64,000 nucleotides of DNA from DASWOJ01 sp964250755 (GCA_964250755.1 CAXUHB010000008.1:79326-143325); one strand, 5' to 3'. Shown: positions 41,895-51,195, counted from the stretch's first letter. Notes: generated by a model from the letters alone, not told the origin. Numbers and translations are program-made.

Positions 41895-43469
41895 ATGAAA
41901 CGCCGAACCCTGCTGGCCGCCCCGGCCGTCCTGGCTCTGCCGAGCATCGCACGCGCCCAGGCCGCGCGCACGCTGCGCTTCATCCCGCAGGCCGACCTGA
42001 CGGTGCTGGACCCGATGTGGACCACCGCCTACGTCACCCGCAACCATGCCTTCATGGTCTATGACACCCTGTTCGGCCAGGACAGCCAGTACCGCCCATC
42101 CCCGCAGATGCTGGAGTCGTTTGCGACGGAGAACGACGGCAAGACCTGGACCCTGACGCTCCGCCCGGGCCTGATGTTCCACGACGGGGAGCCGGTGCGC
42201 GCCCGTGACTGCGTGGCGTCCCTGCAGCGCTGGGGCAAGCGGGACGCCTTTGGCGGTGCGTTGATGGCCCGGACGGACGAGCTGGCCGCGAAGGACGACC
42301 GCACCTTCGTCTTCCGCCTGAACAAGCCGTTCGCGCTCCTGCCCAACGCGCTGGCCAAGACGCCGCTGTATATGCCCGCCATCATGCCGGAGCGGATCGC
42401 GCAGACCGACCCGTTCACGCAGGTGACGGATATGACCGGCAGCGGCCCCTACCGCTTCAAGGCCGACGAGCGGATGCCGGGTGCCCGCGCCGTGTATGAA
42501 CGCTTTGCCGGCTACAAGCCGCGGGAGGGCGGCGCGACCGACTGGACCAGCGGGCCGAAGGTGGTGAACTTCGACCGGGTGGAGTGGACCACGATCCCCG
42601 ACCCGACCACGGCGGCCCAGGCTCTTATCAATGGAGAGCAGGACTGGTGGGACTACGCCACCGCCGACCTGATGCCGTTGCTGGCGCGCAGCCGGGGCGT
42701 GAAGGTCGTGGTGCAGGAGCCATCGGGGCAGATCCCGATCCTGCGCTTCAACCACCTGCAGCCGCCGTTCAACAACCCCGGCATACGCCGCGCCCTGCTG
42801 GGCGCCGTGAGCCAGGAGGACGTGGTGACCGCCGTCGTCGGCACCGATCCCAAGATGTCCCGCACCGGCGTCGGCTACTTCTGCCCCGACACGCCGATGG
42901 CCAGCGCGGTGGGCCTGGAGGCGCTGACCAGCCCGCGCGACATGGACAAGGTGAAGCGGGAGCTGCAGGCCGCCGGCTACAACGGGGAGCGCGTGGTGCT
43001 GATGGCCGCGACCGACTTCCCGGTGCTGAAGGCGATGGCGGACGTGGCGGCGGACATGCTGAAGCGCGCAGGCATGAACGTGGACTACGTGAGCACGGAC
43101 TGGGGCAGCGTCGTCACCCGCCGGGCCAAGAAGGACCCGGTGGAGCAGGGCGGCTGGAGCGCCTTCTGCACGGCCTGGGCCGGGACCGATCACCTGGACC
43201 CCTCCGGCCACCTGTCGCTGCGGGCCAATGGCGAGCAGGCCTGGATCGGCTGGCCGACCGACCTGCGGATCGAGCAGTTGCGCGACGGGTGGTTCGACGC
43301 GCCGGACGTGAAGGCGCAGGCGGCAATCTGCGCGGACATCCAGCGCGAGGCGTTCCAGTCCGTGCCCTACATCCCAATGGGCCAGTATCTGCAGCCGACG
43401 GCCTACCGGGACAGCCTGCAAGGCGTGCTGAACGGCTTTGCGCTGTTCTGGAACGTGAAGCGGGCATGA
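41895..43469 (+). CDS. Peptide-type ABC transporter substrate-binding protein (1 of 3)
   Basis: Family 5 extracellular solute-binding protein, 524 aa. The signal MKRRTLLAAPAVLALPSIAR has a twin-arginine-like RRTLL. Mature domain markers: DPMWTTAYVTRNHAFMVYDT, FHDGEPVRARDCVASLQRW, TGSGPYRFKADE, INGEQDWWDY, LRFNHLQPPFNNPGIRRAL. It captures short peptides or related solutes in the periplasm for the DppBCDF-like transporter downstream. Its stop overlaps the next binding-protein start (ATGA). Confidence 0.92.
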   Translation: MKRRTLLAAPAVLALPSIARAQAARTLRFIPQADLTVLDPMWTTAYVTRNHAFMVYDTLFGQDSQYRPSPQMLESFATENDGKTWTLTLRPGLMFHDGEPVRARDCVASLQRWGKRDAFGGALMARTDELAAKDDRTFVFRLNKPFALLPNALAKTPLYMPAIMPERIAQTDPFTQVTDMTGSGPYRFKADERMPGARAVYERFAGYKPREGGATDWTSGPKVVNFDRVEWTTIPDPTTAAQALINGEQDWWDYATADLMPLLARSRGVKVVVQEPSGQIPILRFNHLQPPFNNPGIRRALLGAVSQEDVVTAVVGTDPKMSRTGVGYFCPDTPMASAVGLEALTSPRDMDKVKRELQAAGYNGERVVLMAATDFPVLKAMADVAADMLKRAGMNVDYVSTDWGSVVTRRAKKDPVEQGGWSAFCTAWAGTDHLDPSGHLSLRANGEQAWIGWPTDLRIEQLRDGWFDAPDVKAQAAICADIQREAFQSVPYIPMGQYLQPTAYRDSLQGVLNGFALFWNVKRA

Positions 43470-45037
43470 TCGGCCGGCGAGGGGCGTTGGCCGGGGCAGG
43501 GGCGGCGGCCTTGGCCCGGCCTGCCGTGGCGCAGTTCCAGCGCGTGCTGCGGATGGTGCCGCAGGCCAACCTGGGGTCGCTGGACCCGATCTGGTCCACC
43601 GCCAACGTCACACGCAACCATGGCTTCATGATCTACGACACTCTGTACGGCCTGACGGCGGCGCTGGAGGCGACGCCGCAGATGGCGGCGGGCCACCTGA
43701 TTGAGGACGATGGTCGCCGGGTCACCGTGACCCTGCGCGGCGGGCTGGCATTTCATGACGGGGAGCCGGTGCGCGCGGGCGACGTGGTGGCGTCCCTGCG
43801 CCGCTGGATGGCGCGCAGCCCGTTCGGGCAGAAGCTGGCATCCATCCTGGACGACTTGGCGGAGGATGGGGACAGCCGCGTCGTGTTCCGGCTGTCCCGG
43901 CCGTTCCCGCTGCTGTTCAACGCGCTTGCGGTGACCAGCACGCCGGCCTTCATCATGCCGGCGCGGGTGGCGGCGACGGACCCGTTCAAGCAGATCGGCA
44001 GCCCCGTCGGCTCCGGCCCGTTCCGCTTCAAGGCGGACGAGTTCAACAGCGGCAGCCTGGCAGTTTATGAGCGCAACCCGGCCTACGTCCCCGCCGAGGG
44101 TCCGCCGAGCCTGACGGCAGGCGGCAAGGTGGCGCACTTCGGCCGGGTCGAGTGGCGGATCATCCCCGACGCCGCCACATCCTCCGCTGCGCTGCAGCAG
44201 GGAGAGGTGGACTGGTTCGAGCAGCCGCCGCCGGAGCTGCAGACGCTGCTGCGCCGCAACCGCAACATCGCCGTGGAAGCCATAGACCCGCTGCCTCTGA
44301 TGGGCGTACTGCGGCTGAACCACCTGCACCCTCCCTTCAATGACCGTGCCTTGCGCCGGGCGCTGCTGCCTGCGGTGGACCAAGCGGACTTCATGGCTGC
44401 CATCGTCGGCACTGACCCCGGCATGTTCAACGCCCGGGCCGGGGCGTTCACGCCGGGCACGCCCAATGCCAGCGAGGCCGGGCTGGAGCCGCTGCTGTCC
44501 CCGCGCAGCCTGGATGCTGCGCGGGCGGCGATGCGGGATGCAGGCTACACGGACCAGCCGATGCGGCTGATCGGGCCGACCGATATCCTGGCGCCCAGCG
44601 CCATGACCCAGGTGGCCGCCGACCTGTTCCGCCGCTTGGGCTTCAACATGGACCTGGCGCTATCGGACTGGGGCACCGTCGTCCAGCGACGCGCCAGCCG
44701 GGAGCCGTTGGACAAGGGCGGCTGGTCGGCCTTGCTGACCAGCTTCACCAGCTACGACTTCGTGGATCCGGCGACCCACACCCTCGCGCGCGGCAACGGC
44801 GTGCAGGGTTGGCCGGGCTGGCCGACGATCCCCCGGCTGGAGGCGCTGCGGGACGCCTGGTTCGACGCGCCCGACCCCGCGGCGCGCAAGGCGATCTGCG
44901 CGGACATACAGCGCACCGTGGTGGACGAGGTCGCCTGGATACCCGTGGGCGGCTACCAGAGCATGACGGCGCTGCGGCGGGATCTGGTGGACCGGGTGAA
45001 CGGGTTCGCGATCTTCTGGGGGCTGCGCCCGGCCTGA
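43466..45037 (+). CDS. Peptide-type ABC transporter substrate-binding protein (2 of 3)
   Basis: A 523-residue paralogue of the upstream gene with signal MIGRRGALAGAGAAALARPA (RRGAL). Shared positions include LDPIWSTANVTRNHGFMIYD, FHDGEPVRAGDVVASLRRWM, GSGPFRFKADEFNSG, QQGEVDWFEQPPPELQ and LRLNHLHPPFNDRALRRALL. Translationally coupled to binding protein 1, so the two should be made together. The binding pocket region (DPLPLMGV versus EPSGQIPI) differs, suggesting different ligands (inference). Confidence 0.92.
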   Translation: MIGRRGALAGAGAAALARPAVAQFQRVLRMVPQANLGSLDPIWSTANVTRNHGFMIYDTLYGLTAALEATPQMAAGHLIEDDGRRVTVTLRGGLAFHDGEPVRAGDVVASLRRWMARSPFGQKLASILDDLAEDGDSRVVFRLSRPFPLLFNALAVTSTPAFIMPARVAATDPFKQIGSPVGSGPFRFKADEFNSGSLAVYERNPAYVPAEGPPSLTAGGKVAHFGRVEWRIIPDAATSSAALQQGEVDWFEQPPPELQTLLRRNRNIAVEAIDPLPLMGVLRLNHLHPPFNDRALRRALLPAVDQADFMAAIVGTDPGMFNARAGAFTPGTPNASEAGLEPLLSPRSLDAARAAMRDAGYTDQPMRLIGPTDILAPSAMTQVAADLFRRLGFNMDLALSDWGTVVQRRASREPLDKGGWSALLTSFTSYDFVDPATHTLARGNGVQGWPGWPTIPRLEALRDAWFDAPDPAARKAICADIQRTVVDEVAWIPVGGYQSMTALRRDLVDRVNGFAIFWGLRPA

Positions 45038-45043
45038 TGCGAT

Positions 45044-45074
45044 CTTTGCATTGGCAAAGTGCGCGCAGCTGCGC
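45044..45074. promoter_or_regulatory. Two adjacent palindromes between binding-protein genes 2 and 3
   Basis: CTTTGC-ATTG-GCAAAG (45044-45059) and the perfect 12-bp GCGCAGCTGCGC (45063-45074) lie 6-36 nt after the stop of the second gene and about 115 nt before the start of the third. They could be an RNA processing or termination structure or an operator for the third gene; there is no U-run. Confidence 0.45.
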
Positions 45075-45187
45075 CTACCGTTGCTGCGTGAGCCGGATCG
45101 GCCCGGAACTTGCTTGTTGCGGACGGGGCGGTTGGGCATGGTGGGTGCCCAAGCCAACCGCCGTGGGTCAATACTGAAGGAACAGGC

Positions 45188-46774
45188 ATGAAGCGTCGTG
45201 ATTTCCTCGCCACCGCTGCCACCGCTGCGGGCAGCCTTGCGATGCCGAGCCTTGCGGCTGCGCAGAACGCCCGCGTGCTGCGCTTCGTGCCGCAGGCCAA
45301 CCTGAGCAGCTTGGATGCCGTGGCCGGCACGCAGTACGTGGTGCGCAACGCCAGCCTGCTGATCTGGGACACGCTGTTCGGCGTGGACAGCAACCTGGAC
45401 CCCAAGCCGCAGATGGTGGAGGGCTACGACCTCAGCCCGGACAAGCTGACCTGGACCTTCAAGCTGCGCGAGGGCTTGCGCTTCCACGATGGCGAGCCTG
45501 TGCTGTCCCGCGACGTGATGGCCAGCCTGAACCGCTGGATGGTGCGCGACACGATGGGTCAGCGCATCAAGGCGAGCCTGGCCGCGATGGAGGCGGTGGA
45601 CGACCGCACGGTCCGCCTGCGCCTGACCAAGCCCTTCCCCAAAATGCTGTTCGCGCTGGGCAAGAACAACGCTCCCGTCGCCGAGATCATGCCGGAGCGC
45701 ATCGCCAAGACCGACCCGTTCCAACTCATTACCGAGTATGTCGGCTCCGGCCCGATGGTGTTCAAAAAGGATGAGTGGGTGCCCGGCTCCAAAGCGGTGT
45801 TCGAGCGCTTCGCGGGCTACAACCCGCGGGCCGAGGCTGGGGAGTGGCTGTCCGGCGGCAAAAGAATGATGTTCGACCGGATCGAGTGGCTGATCCTGCC
45901 GGACGATGCCACGAAGGCCGCTGCGCTGCAGAACGGCGAGGTGGACTGGTGGGAGAATCCGATCCCCGACCTGGTGCCGTTGCTGAAGCGCAACCGCAAC
46001 GTCTCGGTGGATATCTCGGACCCACTGGGCAACATCGGCTCGTTCCGGATCAACCACCTGCACCCGCCGTTCAACGACCCGCGCGCGCGCCGGGCGGTGA
46101 TGATGGCGCTGAGCCAGGAGGACTACATGCGCGCGGTGGTCGGGGATGACGACGCGCTGTGGAAAGTGCTGCCGAGCTACTTCACGCCGGGCACCGCGTC
46201 CTGGAGCGACGCGGGCGGCGAGCTGTTGACCGGCCCGCGCAAGTACGACGAGGCGAAGAAGCTACTGGCGGAGTCCGGCTACAAGGGCGAGCCGGTGGTG
46301 CTGTGCGTCGCCACCGACGTGCAGATCACCAAGGCGCAGGGCGACGTGACGGCGGACCTGCTGGGCAAGATCGGCATGAAGGTGGACTACCAGGCGCTGG
46401 ACTGGGGCACGGTCGGCGCCCGCCGCGCCAAGAAGGATCCCCCGGCCCAGGGCGGCTGGAACATCTTCCACACCTGGCACGCCGGCGCCGACTGCATCAA
46501 CCCGGCGCCTTACACCGCGCTGGACGCCGGCGGCGACAAGGCGTGGTTCGGCTGGCCCAAGTCGGACAAGGTGCAAGACGCCATCACCACTTGGTATGAC
46601 GCGCCGGACGCAGCAGCCGAGAAGGCGGCGATGGCTGCGGTCAACACCGCAAGCATGGAAAACGTGACGTACATCCCGACCGGCTTTTTCCTGATGTATC
46701 AGGCGTGGCGCAAGAACATCAGCGGTGTCGTGAAGGCGCCGTTCCCCGTGTTCTGGGGCGTGCAGAAAACGTGA
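45188..46774 (+). CDS. Peptide-type ABC transporter substrate-binding protein (3 of 3)
   Basis: A 528-residue family 5 binding protein. Signal MKRRDFLATAATAAGSLAMP is a clear twin-arginine type (RRDFL). Markers: LDAVAGTQYVVRNASLLIWD, FHDGEPVLSRDVMASLNRWM, VGSGPMVFKKDEW, LQNGEVDWWENPIPDLVPLL, FRINHLHPPFNDPRARRAVM. AAGGAACAGGC precedes the ATG. A 249-bp repeat-bearing gap separates it from the permease genes; it may have its own promoter because of the 150-bp gap upstream. Confidence 0.93.
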   Translation: MKRRDFLATAATAAGSLAMPSLAAAQNARVLRFVPQANLSSLDAVAGTQYVVRNASLLIWDTLFGVDSNLDPKPQMVEGYDLSPDKLTWTFKLREGLRFHDGEPVLSRDVMASLNRWMVRDTMGQRIKASLAAMEAVDDRTVRLRLTKPFPKMLFALGKNNAPVAEIMPERIAKTDPFQLITEYVGSGPMVFKKDEWVPGSKAVFERFAGYNPRAEAGEWLSGGKRMMFDRIEWLILPDDATKAAALQNGEVDWWENPIPDLVPLLKRNRNVSVDISDPLGNIGSFRINHLHPPFNDPRARRAVMMALSQEDYMRAVVGDDDALWKVLPSYFTPGTASWSDAGGELLTGPRKYDEAKKLLAESGYKGEPVVLCVATDVQITKAQGDVTADLLGKIGMKVDYQALDWGTVGARRAKKDPPAQGGWNIFHTWHAGADCINPAPYTALDAGGDKAWFGWPKSDKVQDAITTWYDAPDAAAEKAAMAAVNTASMENVTYIPTGFFLMYQAWRKNISGVVKAPFPVFWGVQKT

Positions 46775-46869
46775 CCGCTGCATGACCGCCTGCAATCCTT
46801 CCGCACCTGGCTCGTGCCGCACTGCCGACGCCACTGGCCCGGTTGGGCACATGGCCGCAACCGGACACC

Positions 46870-46968
46870 CGTCATTGCGAGGCGCCCTTGTGCCGCGCCA
46901 ATCCAGAGGCCGACAGAACTGCTCTGTTGGCCCCTGGATTGTTCCGTCGCCGCGCTCCTCGCCATGAC
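46870..46968. repeat. Dispersed repeat family 2
   Basis: CGTCATTGCGAGGCGCCCTT plus GTGCCGCGCCAATCCAGAGG at the left is mirrored by CCCCTGGATTGTTCCGTCGC plus CGCGCTCCTCGCCATGACGG at the right. Same family as 6395-6500. It lies between the third binding-protein gene and the first permease gene and may lower transcription of the permease genes relative to the abundant binding protein. Confidence 0.75.
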
Positions 46969-47023
46969 GGGGCGCTGGGGGCACGCGACGCGTTCCGCGT
47001 CCGCTCGGGCAGAGGGCTGACCG

Positions 47024-47965
47024 GTGGCCGGATACCTCCTGCGCCGCATCCTGGCGACCATCCCCGTCATGGCCATCGTGGCGCTGTTCGTGTTCAGCCT
47101 GCTGTATCTGGCGCCCGGCGACCCCGCCGCGATCATCGCGGGAGACCAGGCGACACCGGCCGACGTGGAGCGCATCCGCGCTGGGCTGGGGCTGGACCGA
47201 CCGTTCCTCGTGCGCTTCGCCGAGTGGGCCTGGAACGTGCTGCACGGGGACCTCGGCGTGTCCATTTTCAGCAATCTGCCGGTCTCGAAGCTGATCGGCC
47301 AGCGGCTGGAGCCGACGTTCTCCCTGATGGTGCTGACACTGCTGTTGTCCATCGGCATCGCCGTGCCGGTGGGCGTGCTGGCGGCGTGGCTGCAGGGGAC
47401 CTGGGTGGACCGGGTGCTGATGGCCATTGCCGTGCTGGGCTTTTCGGTACCGGTGTTCGTGGTCGGCTACATGCTGTCCTATGTGTTCGCGCTCCAACTG
47501 GATTGGTTTCCGGTGCAGGGCTACACGCCGCTGGCCCGCGGGTTCGGGCCTTGGCTGAACAACCTGGTCCTGCCTGCGGTGGCGCTGGCCGGAGTTTATA
47601 TTGCGCTGATCGCCCGCATCACCCGGGCGACCATGCTGGAAGTGCTGAGCCAGGACTACATACGCACCGCCAAAGCCAAGGGCGTCGGGGGCCGGACCAT
47701 CCTGTTCCTGCACGCGCTGAAGAACGCCGCCGTGCCCGTCGTGACCGTCATCGGCCTGGGTGTGGCGCTGCTGATCGGTGGCGCGGTGGTGACGGAAAGC
47801 GTGTTCGCCATCCCCGGCCTGGGCCGTCTGGTGATAGATGCCATCCTGCGGCGCGATTACCCTGTGATTCAGGGTGTCACGCTGCTGTTTGCTTTCGTCT
47901 ACGTCTTGGTGAACCTGGGCGTTGACATGCTGTATACCGTGTTCGACCCGAGGATACGCTATTGA
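47024..47965 (+). CDS. ABC transporter permease, DppB-type
   Basis: Inner-membrane subunit (313 aa) of the peptide importer. First TM helix LLRRILATIPVMAIVALFVF, then the APGDPAAIIAGDQAT extracytoplasmic segment typical of DppB/OppB, several further helices, the EAA-type coupling loop DYIRTAKAKGVGGRTILFLH and the C-terminal FDPRIRY. GTG start. Overlaps the second permease gene by 4 nt. Confidence 0.93.
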   Translation: MAGYLLRRILATIPVMAIVALFVFSLLYLAPGDPAAIIAGDQATPADVERIRAGLGLDRPFLVRFAEWAWNVLHGDLGVSIFSNLPVSKLIGQRLEPTFSLMVLTLLLSIGIAVPVGVLAAWLQGTWVDRVLMAIAVLGFSVPVFVVGYMLSYVFALQLDWFPVQGYTPLARGFGPWLNNLVLPAVALAGVYIALIARITRATMLEVLSQDYIRTAKAKGVGGRTILFLHALKNAAVPVVTVIGLGVALLIGGAVVTESVFAIPGLGRLVIDAILRRDYPVIQGVTLLFAFVYVLVNLGVDMLYTVFDPRIRY

Positions 47966-48909
47966 GCGCAACACTCCTGCCCCATGCGCCCCCAGACGCG
48001 CCGGCCGCGGTGTCCGCCGTGCCGCACGTCACCCCGGCCGATGTGCTGCCCGATGTGCTGCCGGTCCCGCGCCGGCGCGGGGCGTTGCGGGGCTTCATGC
48101 ATCGCCATCCCACCATCTTCGCGGGTGGCGTGCTGCTGGCGCTGATCCTGTTCCTGGCGGTGGCGGCCCCGCTGTTGTGGACGGCGGACCCGACCGCGCT
48201 GGCACCCGCCAAGCGCACGCGGGAGCCTTCGGCAATCTACTGGTTCGGCACTGACATGCTGGGACGGGACGTTTACTCGCGCGTGCTGTACGGCGCGCGG
48301 GTGTCACTGATCGTCGGCTTCTCGGTCGCGGTGCTGGCGACGGGGATCGGGATGCTGATCGGGCTGGTGTCCGGCTTCGTGCGCTGGGCGGACAGCGTCA
48401 TCATGCGGGTGATGGACGGGTTGATGTCTATCCCGCCCATCCTGCTGGCGGTGTCGCTGACGGCGCTGACGCGCGGCAGCGTCGGCAACGTCATCACGGC
48501 CATCACCATCGCCGAGATACCCCGCGTGTCCCGCCTGGTGCGCGGCGTGGTCCTGAGTCTGCGAGAGCAGCCCTATGTCGAGGCTGCGGTGGCGTCCGGC
48601 ACCCGCGTGCCCGTCATCATCTGGCGTCACATCGTGCCCAACACGCTGGCGCCGATCACGGTGCAGGCGACCTACATCTGCGCTTCGGCGATGATCACCG
48701 AGGCCATCCTGTCCTTCATCGGCGCGGGCACGCCGCCGACTATTCCGTCCTGGGGCAACATCATGGCGGAAGGGCGGGCGCTGTGGCAGGTGAAGCCCTA
48801 TATCGTATTCTTCCCTGCCGTTTTCCTGTCGCTGACGGTGCTGTCCGTGAACCTGCTGGGCGACGGCCTGCGCGACGCACTGGACCCGCGCATGGCCAAG
48901 AGGGTCTGA
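47962..48909 (+). CDS. ABC transporter permease, DppC-type
   Basis: Second membrane subunit (315 aa). N-terminal cytoplasmic tail, TM helix TIFAGGVLLALILFLAVAAP, the FGTDMLGRDVYSRVLYGARV motif typical of DppC/OppC, coupling loop PYVEAAVASGTRVPVIIWRH and the C-terminal LLGDGLRDALDPRM. The TTG start at 47962 overlaps the DppB-like stop. Followed by a family-3 repeat before the ATPase genes. Confidence 0.93.
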   Translation: MSATLLPHAPPDAPAAVSAVPHVTPADVLPDVLPVPRRRGALRGFMHRHPTIFAGGVLLALILFLAVAAPLLWTADPTALAPAKRTREPSAIYWFGTDMLGRDVYSRVLYGARVSLIVGFSVAVLATGIGMLIGLVSGFVRWADSVIMRVMDGLMSIPPILLAVSLTALTRGSVGNVITAITIAEIPRVSRLVRGVVLSLREQPYVEAAVASGTRVPVIIWRHIVPNTLAPITVQATYICASAMITEAILSFIGAGTPPTIPSWGNIMAEGRALWQVKPYIVFFPAVFLSLTVLSVNLLGDGLRDALDPRMAKRV

Positions 48910-48927
48910 CGGTGGCGCACCTCGATT

Positions 48928-49008
48928 GTAGGGTGGAAAAGCGCAGCGCCTTCCACCGTCCCGCACGCGCCAATGCCTGGTGGAAGGCGCTTCGCTTTTC
49001 CACCCTAC
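48928..49008. repeat. Dispersed repeat family 3 with near-perfect 30-bp inverted arms
   Basis: The left arm (48928-48957, beginning GTAGGGTGGAAAAGCGCAGC) and the reverse complement of the right arm (48979-49008) differ at one of 30 positions, with a 21-bp loop. The RNA would form a very stable hairpin between the permease and ATPase genes of the importer operon. Confidence 0.85.
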
Positions 49009-49047
49009 GAAGCCGGAACTTGCTGACAGTGATGAAAGTCTAGCGGC

Positions 49048-50082
49048 ATGGCGCTTCCCCCACCGCGGAGTGGTGAACCCCTGTTGCAAGTCGAGCGGCT
49101 CCAGACCCATTTCGGCACGCCGGACGGCGTCGTGCGCGCGGTCGAGGGGCTGTCGTTCCACATAGACGCCGGCGAAACCCTGGCCATCGTGGGCGAGAGC
49201 GGGTGTGGCAAGTCCGTAACCAGCATGAGCATCCTGCGGCTGATCCAGGAGCCGCCGGGCCGCATTGCGGGCAAGATCAGCTTCCAAGGGCGCGACCTGC
49301 TCAAGCTGGGCGAGGCGGAGATGCGGAAGCTCCGCGGCAACGACATCAGCATGATCTTCCAGGAGCCGATGACCAGCCTGAACCCGGTGCTGACCATCGG
49401 CCGGCAGATTGGCGAGACCCTGCGCCTGCACCAGGGCCTGAATGCCAGCCAGGCGGAGGCCCGCGCGGTGGAGATGTTGACCTTGGTGGGCATCCCCGCG
49501 CCGGGCCGTCGAGTGCGCGAGTATCCGCACCAGCTCAGCGGCGGGATGCGCCAGCGCGTGATGATCGCGATGGCCCTAGCCTGCAACCCGAAGCTGCTGA
49601 TCGCCGACGAGCCGACGACGGCGCTGGACGTGACCATCCAGGCGCAGATCCTGGATCTGATGCGCGATCTTAAGACCCGCATCGGCTCGGCCATCCTGCT
49701 CATCACCCATGACCTCGGGGTTGTGGCGGAGATGGCGCAGCGCGTGGTGGTGATGTATGCCGGGCGCAAGGTGGAGGAGGCGACGGCAGCGGAGCTGTTC
49801 GGCAACCCGCAGCATCCCTACACCCGCGGCCTGCTGGGCGCGGTGCCGCGGCTGGGCAGCTCGCTGGGCAGCGCGGCGCGCAGCAAGCTGGCGGAGATAC
49901 CCGGCTTGGTGCCATCGCTCCGCAAGCCCATCGTCGGCTGCGCCTTCGCGGGACGCTGCCTGAGCGCCACCGACCTGTGCCGCACCGTCGCCCCCGCCGT
50001 TGAGCAGAAGCGCCCCGGCCATAGCGTCGCCTGTCATTATGCTGAATACGCCATGCCCCCTGGCGAACAGGCGGCGGCATGA
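49048..50082 (+). CDS. ABC transporter ATP-binding protein, DppD-type
   Basis: ATPase subunit of 344 residues: Walker A GESGCGKSVTSM, Q-loop IFQEPMTSLNP, signature LSGGMRQRV, Walker B LLIADEPTTALD and H-loop ITHDLG. The C-terminal oligopeptide extension (HPYTRGLLGAVPRL, CAFAGRC, CRTVAP) carries the Cys residues that may bind an Fe-S cluster in the family. Overlaps the DppF-like gene by 4 nt. Confidence 0.95.
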   Translation: MALPPPRSGEPLLQVERLQTHFGTPDGVVRAVEGLSFHIDAGETLAIVGESGCGKSVTSMSILRLIQEPPGRIAGKISFQGRDLLKLGEAEMRKLRGNDISMIFQEPMTSLNPVLTIGRQIGETLRLHQGLNASQAEARAVEMLTLVGIPAPGRRVREYPHQLSGGMRQRVMIAMALACNPKLLIADEPTTALDVTIQAQILDLMRDLKTRIGSAILLITHDLGVVAEMAQRVVVMYAGRKVEEATAAELFGNPQHPYTRGLLGAVPRLGSSLGSAARSKLAEIPGLVPSLRKPIVGCAFAGRCLSATDLCRTVAPAVEQKRPGHSVACHYAEYAMPPGEQAAA

Positions 50083-51080
50083 CGCCGCTGCTGGAAGTGC
50101 GCGGCCTGAAGAAGCACTTCGCCCTGCGTGGCGGGCTGCTGGGGGGCGTCACCGGGCAGGTCTATGCGGTGGATGGCGTCAGCTTCGACATCGCAAAGGG
50201 GGAGACGCTGTCCCTGGTGGGCGAGAGCGGCTGCGGCAAGAGCACCGTCGGCAAGGCCATCCTGCGCTTGACCGACCCCACCGCGGGGGAGGTGCTGTTG
50301 GACGGGCAGCGCATAGACAACCTGCCGGCCAACCAGCTTCGTCCGCTGCGCCGCCGGGTCCAGGTGGTGTTCCAGGACCCGTTCAGCAGCCTGAACCCGC
50401 GCATGAGGGTGCGGGACATCATCGCCGAACCCCTCCGCAATTTCGGCATTGCCGCGTCCGGGTCCGACCTGGAAGACCGGGTGGCCACGCTGATGGACAC
50501 CGTGCGCCTGCCGCGCGACGCCATGCACCGCTTCCCGCACGAGTTCAGCGGCGGCCAGCGCCAGCGCATCGGCATCGCCCGCGCCTTGGCGCCCGGTGCG
50601 GACCTGATCATCTGCGACGAGGCCGTGTCGGCGCTGGACGTGTCGGTCAAGGCGCAGATCGTGAACCTGCTGTCCGACTTGCAGGACGAGCTTGGGCTGG
50701 CGCTGCTGTTCATCAGCCACGACCTGGCCATTGTCGAGCACCTGACCCACCGGGTTGCGGTAATGTACCTGGGCAAGATCGTGGAGGTCGCGGACCGCCG
50801 CACGCTGTTCGCCAACCCCCGCCATCCCTACACCCGCGCCCTGCTGTCGGCGGTGCCGGTGCCAGACCCCACCGCGCGACGCGACCGGATCATCCTGACC
50901 GGGGACGTGCCCAGCCCGATCAATCCACCCAGCGGCTGCCGCTTCCACACCCGCTGCCCCTACGTGTTCGACCGGTGCCGGACGGAGGAACCGGTGCTGC
51001 GGGAGGTCGGTCCTGTACAGACGGCAGCGTGCCACCTGGACGAGTTGCCGGAGCTGCATGTGGTGCCGGAGGCGGCATAG
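50079..51080 (+). CDS. ABC transporter ATP-binding protein, DppF-type
   Basis: Second ATPase subunit (333 aa) with Walker A GESGCGKSTVGKAIL, Q-loop VFQDPFSSLNPRM, signature FSGGQRQRIGIARAL, Walker B LIICDEAVSALDVS, H-loop FISHDLA and the C-terminal oligo/dipeptide domain (HPYTRALLSAVPVPDP, CRFHTRCPYVFDRC). It completes a B-C-D-F importer whose binding proteins are encoded upstream. Confidence 0.95.
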   Translation: MTPLLEVRGLKKHFALRGGLLGGVTGQVYAVDGVSFDIAKGETLSLVGESGCGKSTVGKAILRLTDPTAGEVLLDGQRIDNLPANQLRPLRRRVQVVFQDPFSSLNPRMRVRDIIAEPLRNFGIAASGSDLEDRVATLMDTVRLPRDAMHRFPHEFSGGQRQRIGIARALAPGADLIICDEAVSALDVSVKAQIVNLLSDLQDELGLALLFISHDLAIVEHLTHRVAVMYLGKIVEVADRRTLFANPRHPYTRALLSAVPVPDPTARRDRIILTGDVPSPINPPSGCRFHTRCPYVFDRCRTEEPVLREVGPVQTAACHLDELPELHVVPEAA

Positions 51081-51158
51081 GCGCGGGGCGCCCTGCGCCG
51101 CGTCCAGTCTGCTCAACAAGGTGATTGAGCCGATAAGCCATCTCCTCATTGTCACCTT

Positions 51159-51195
51159 GTCATTGCGAGGAGCGCAGCGACGCGGCAAACCATGG
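51159..51195. repeat. Dispersed repeat family 2, half element
   Basis: GTCATTGCGAGGAGCGCAGC plus GACGCGGCAAACCATGG is one arm of the family seen at 6395-6500 and 46870-46968; no mirrored arm follows within the 200-bp gap. Confidence 0.6.
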
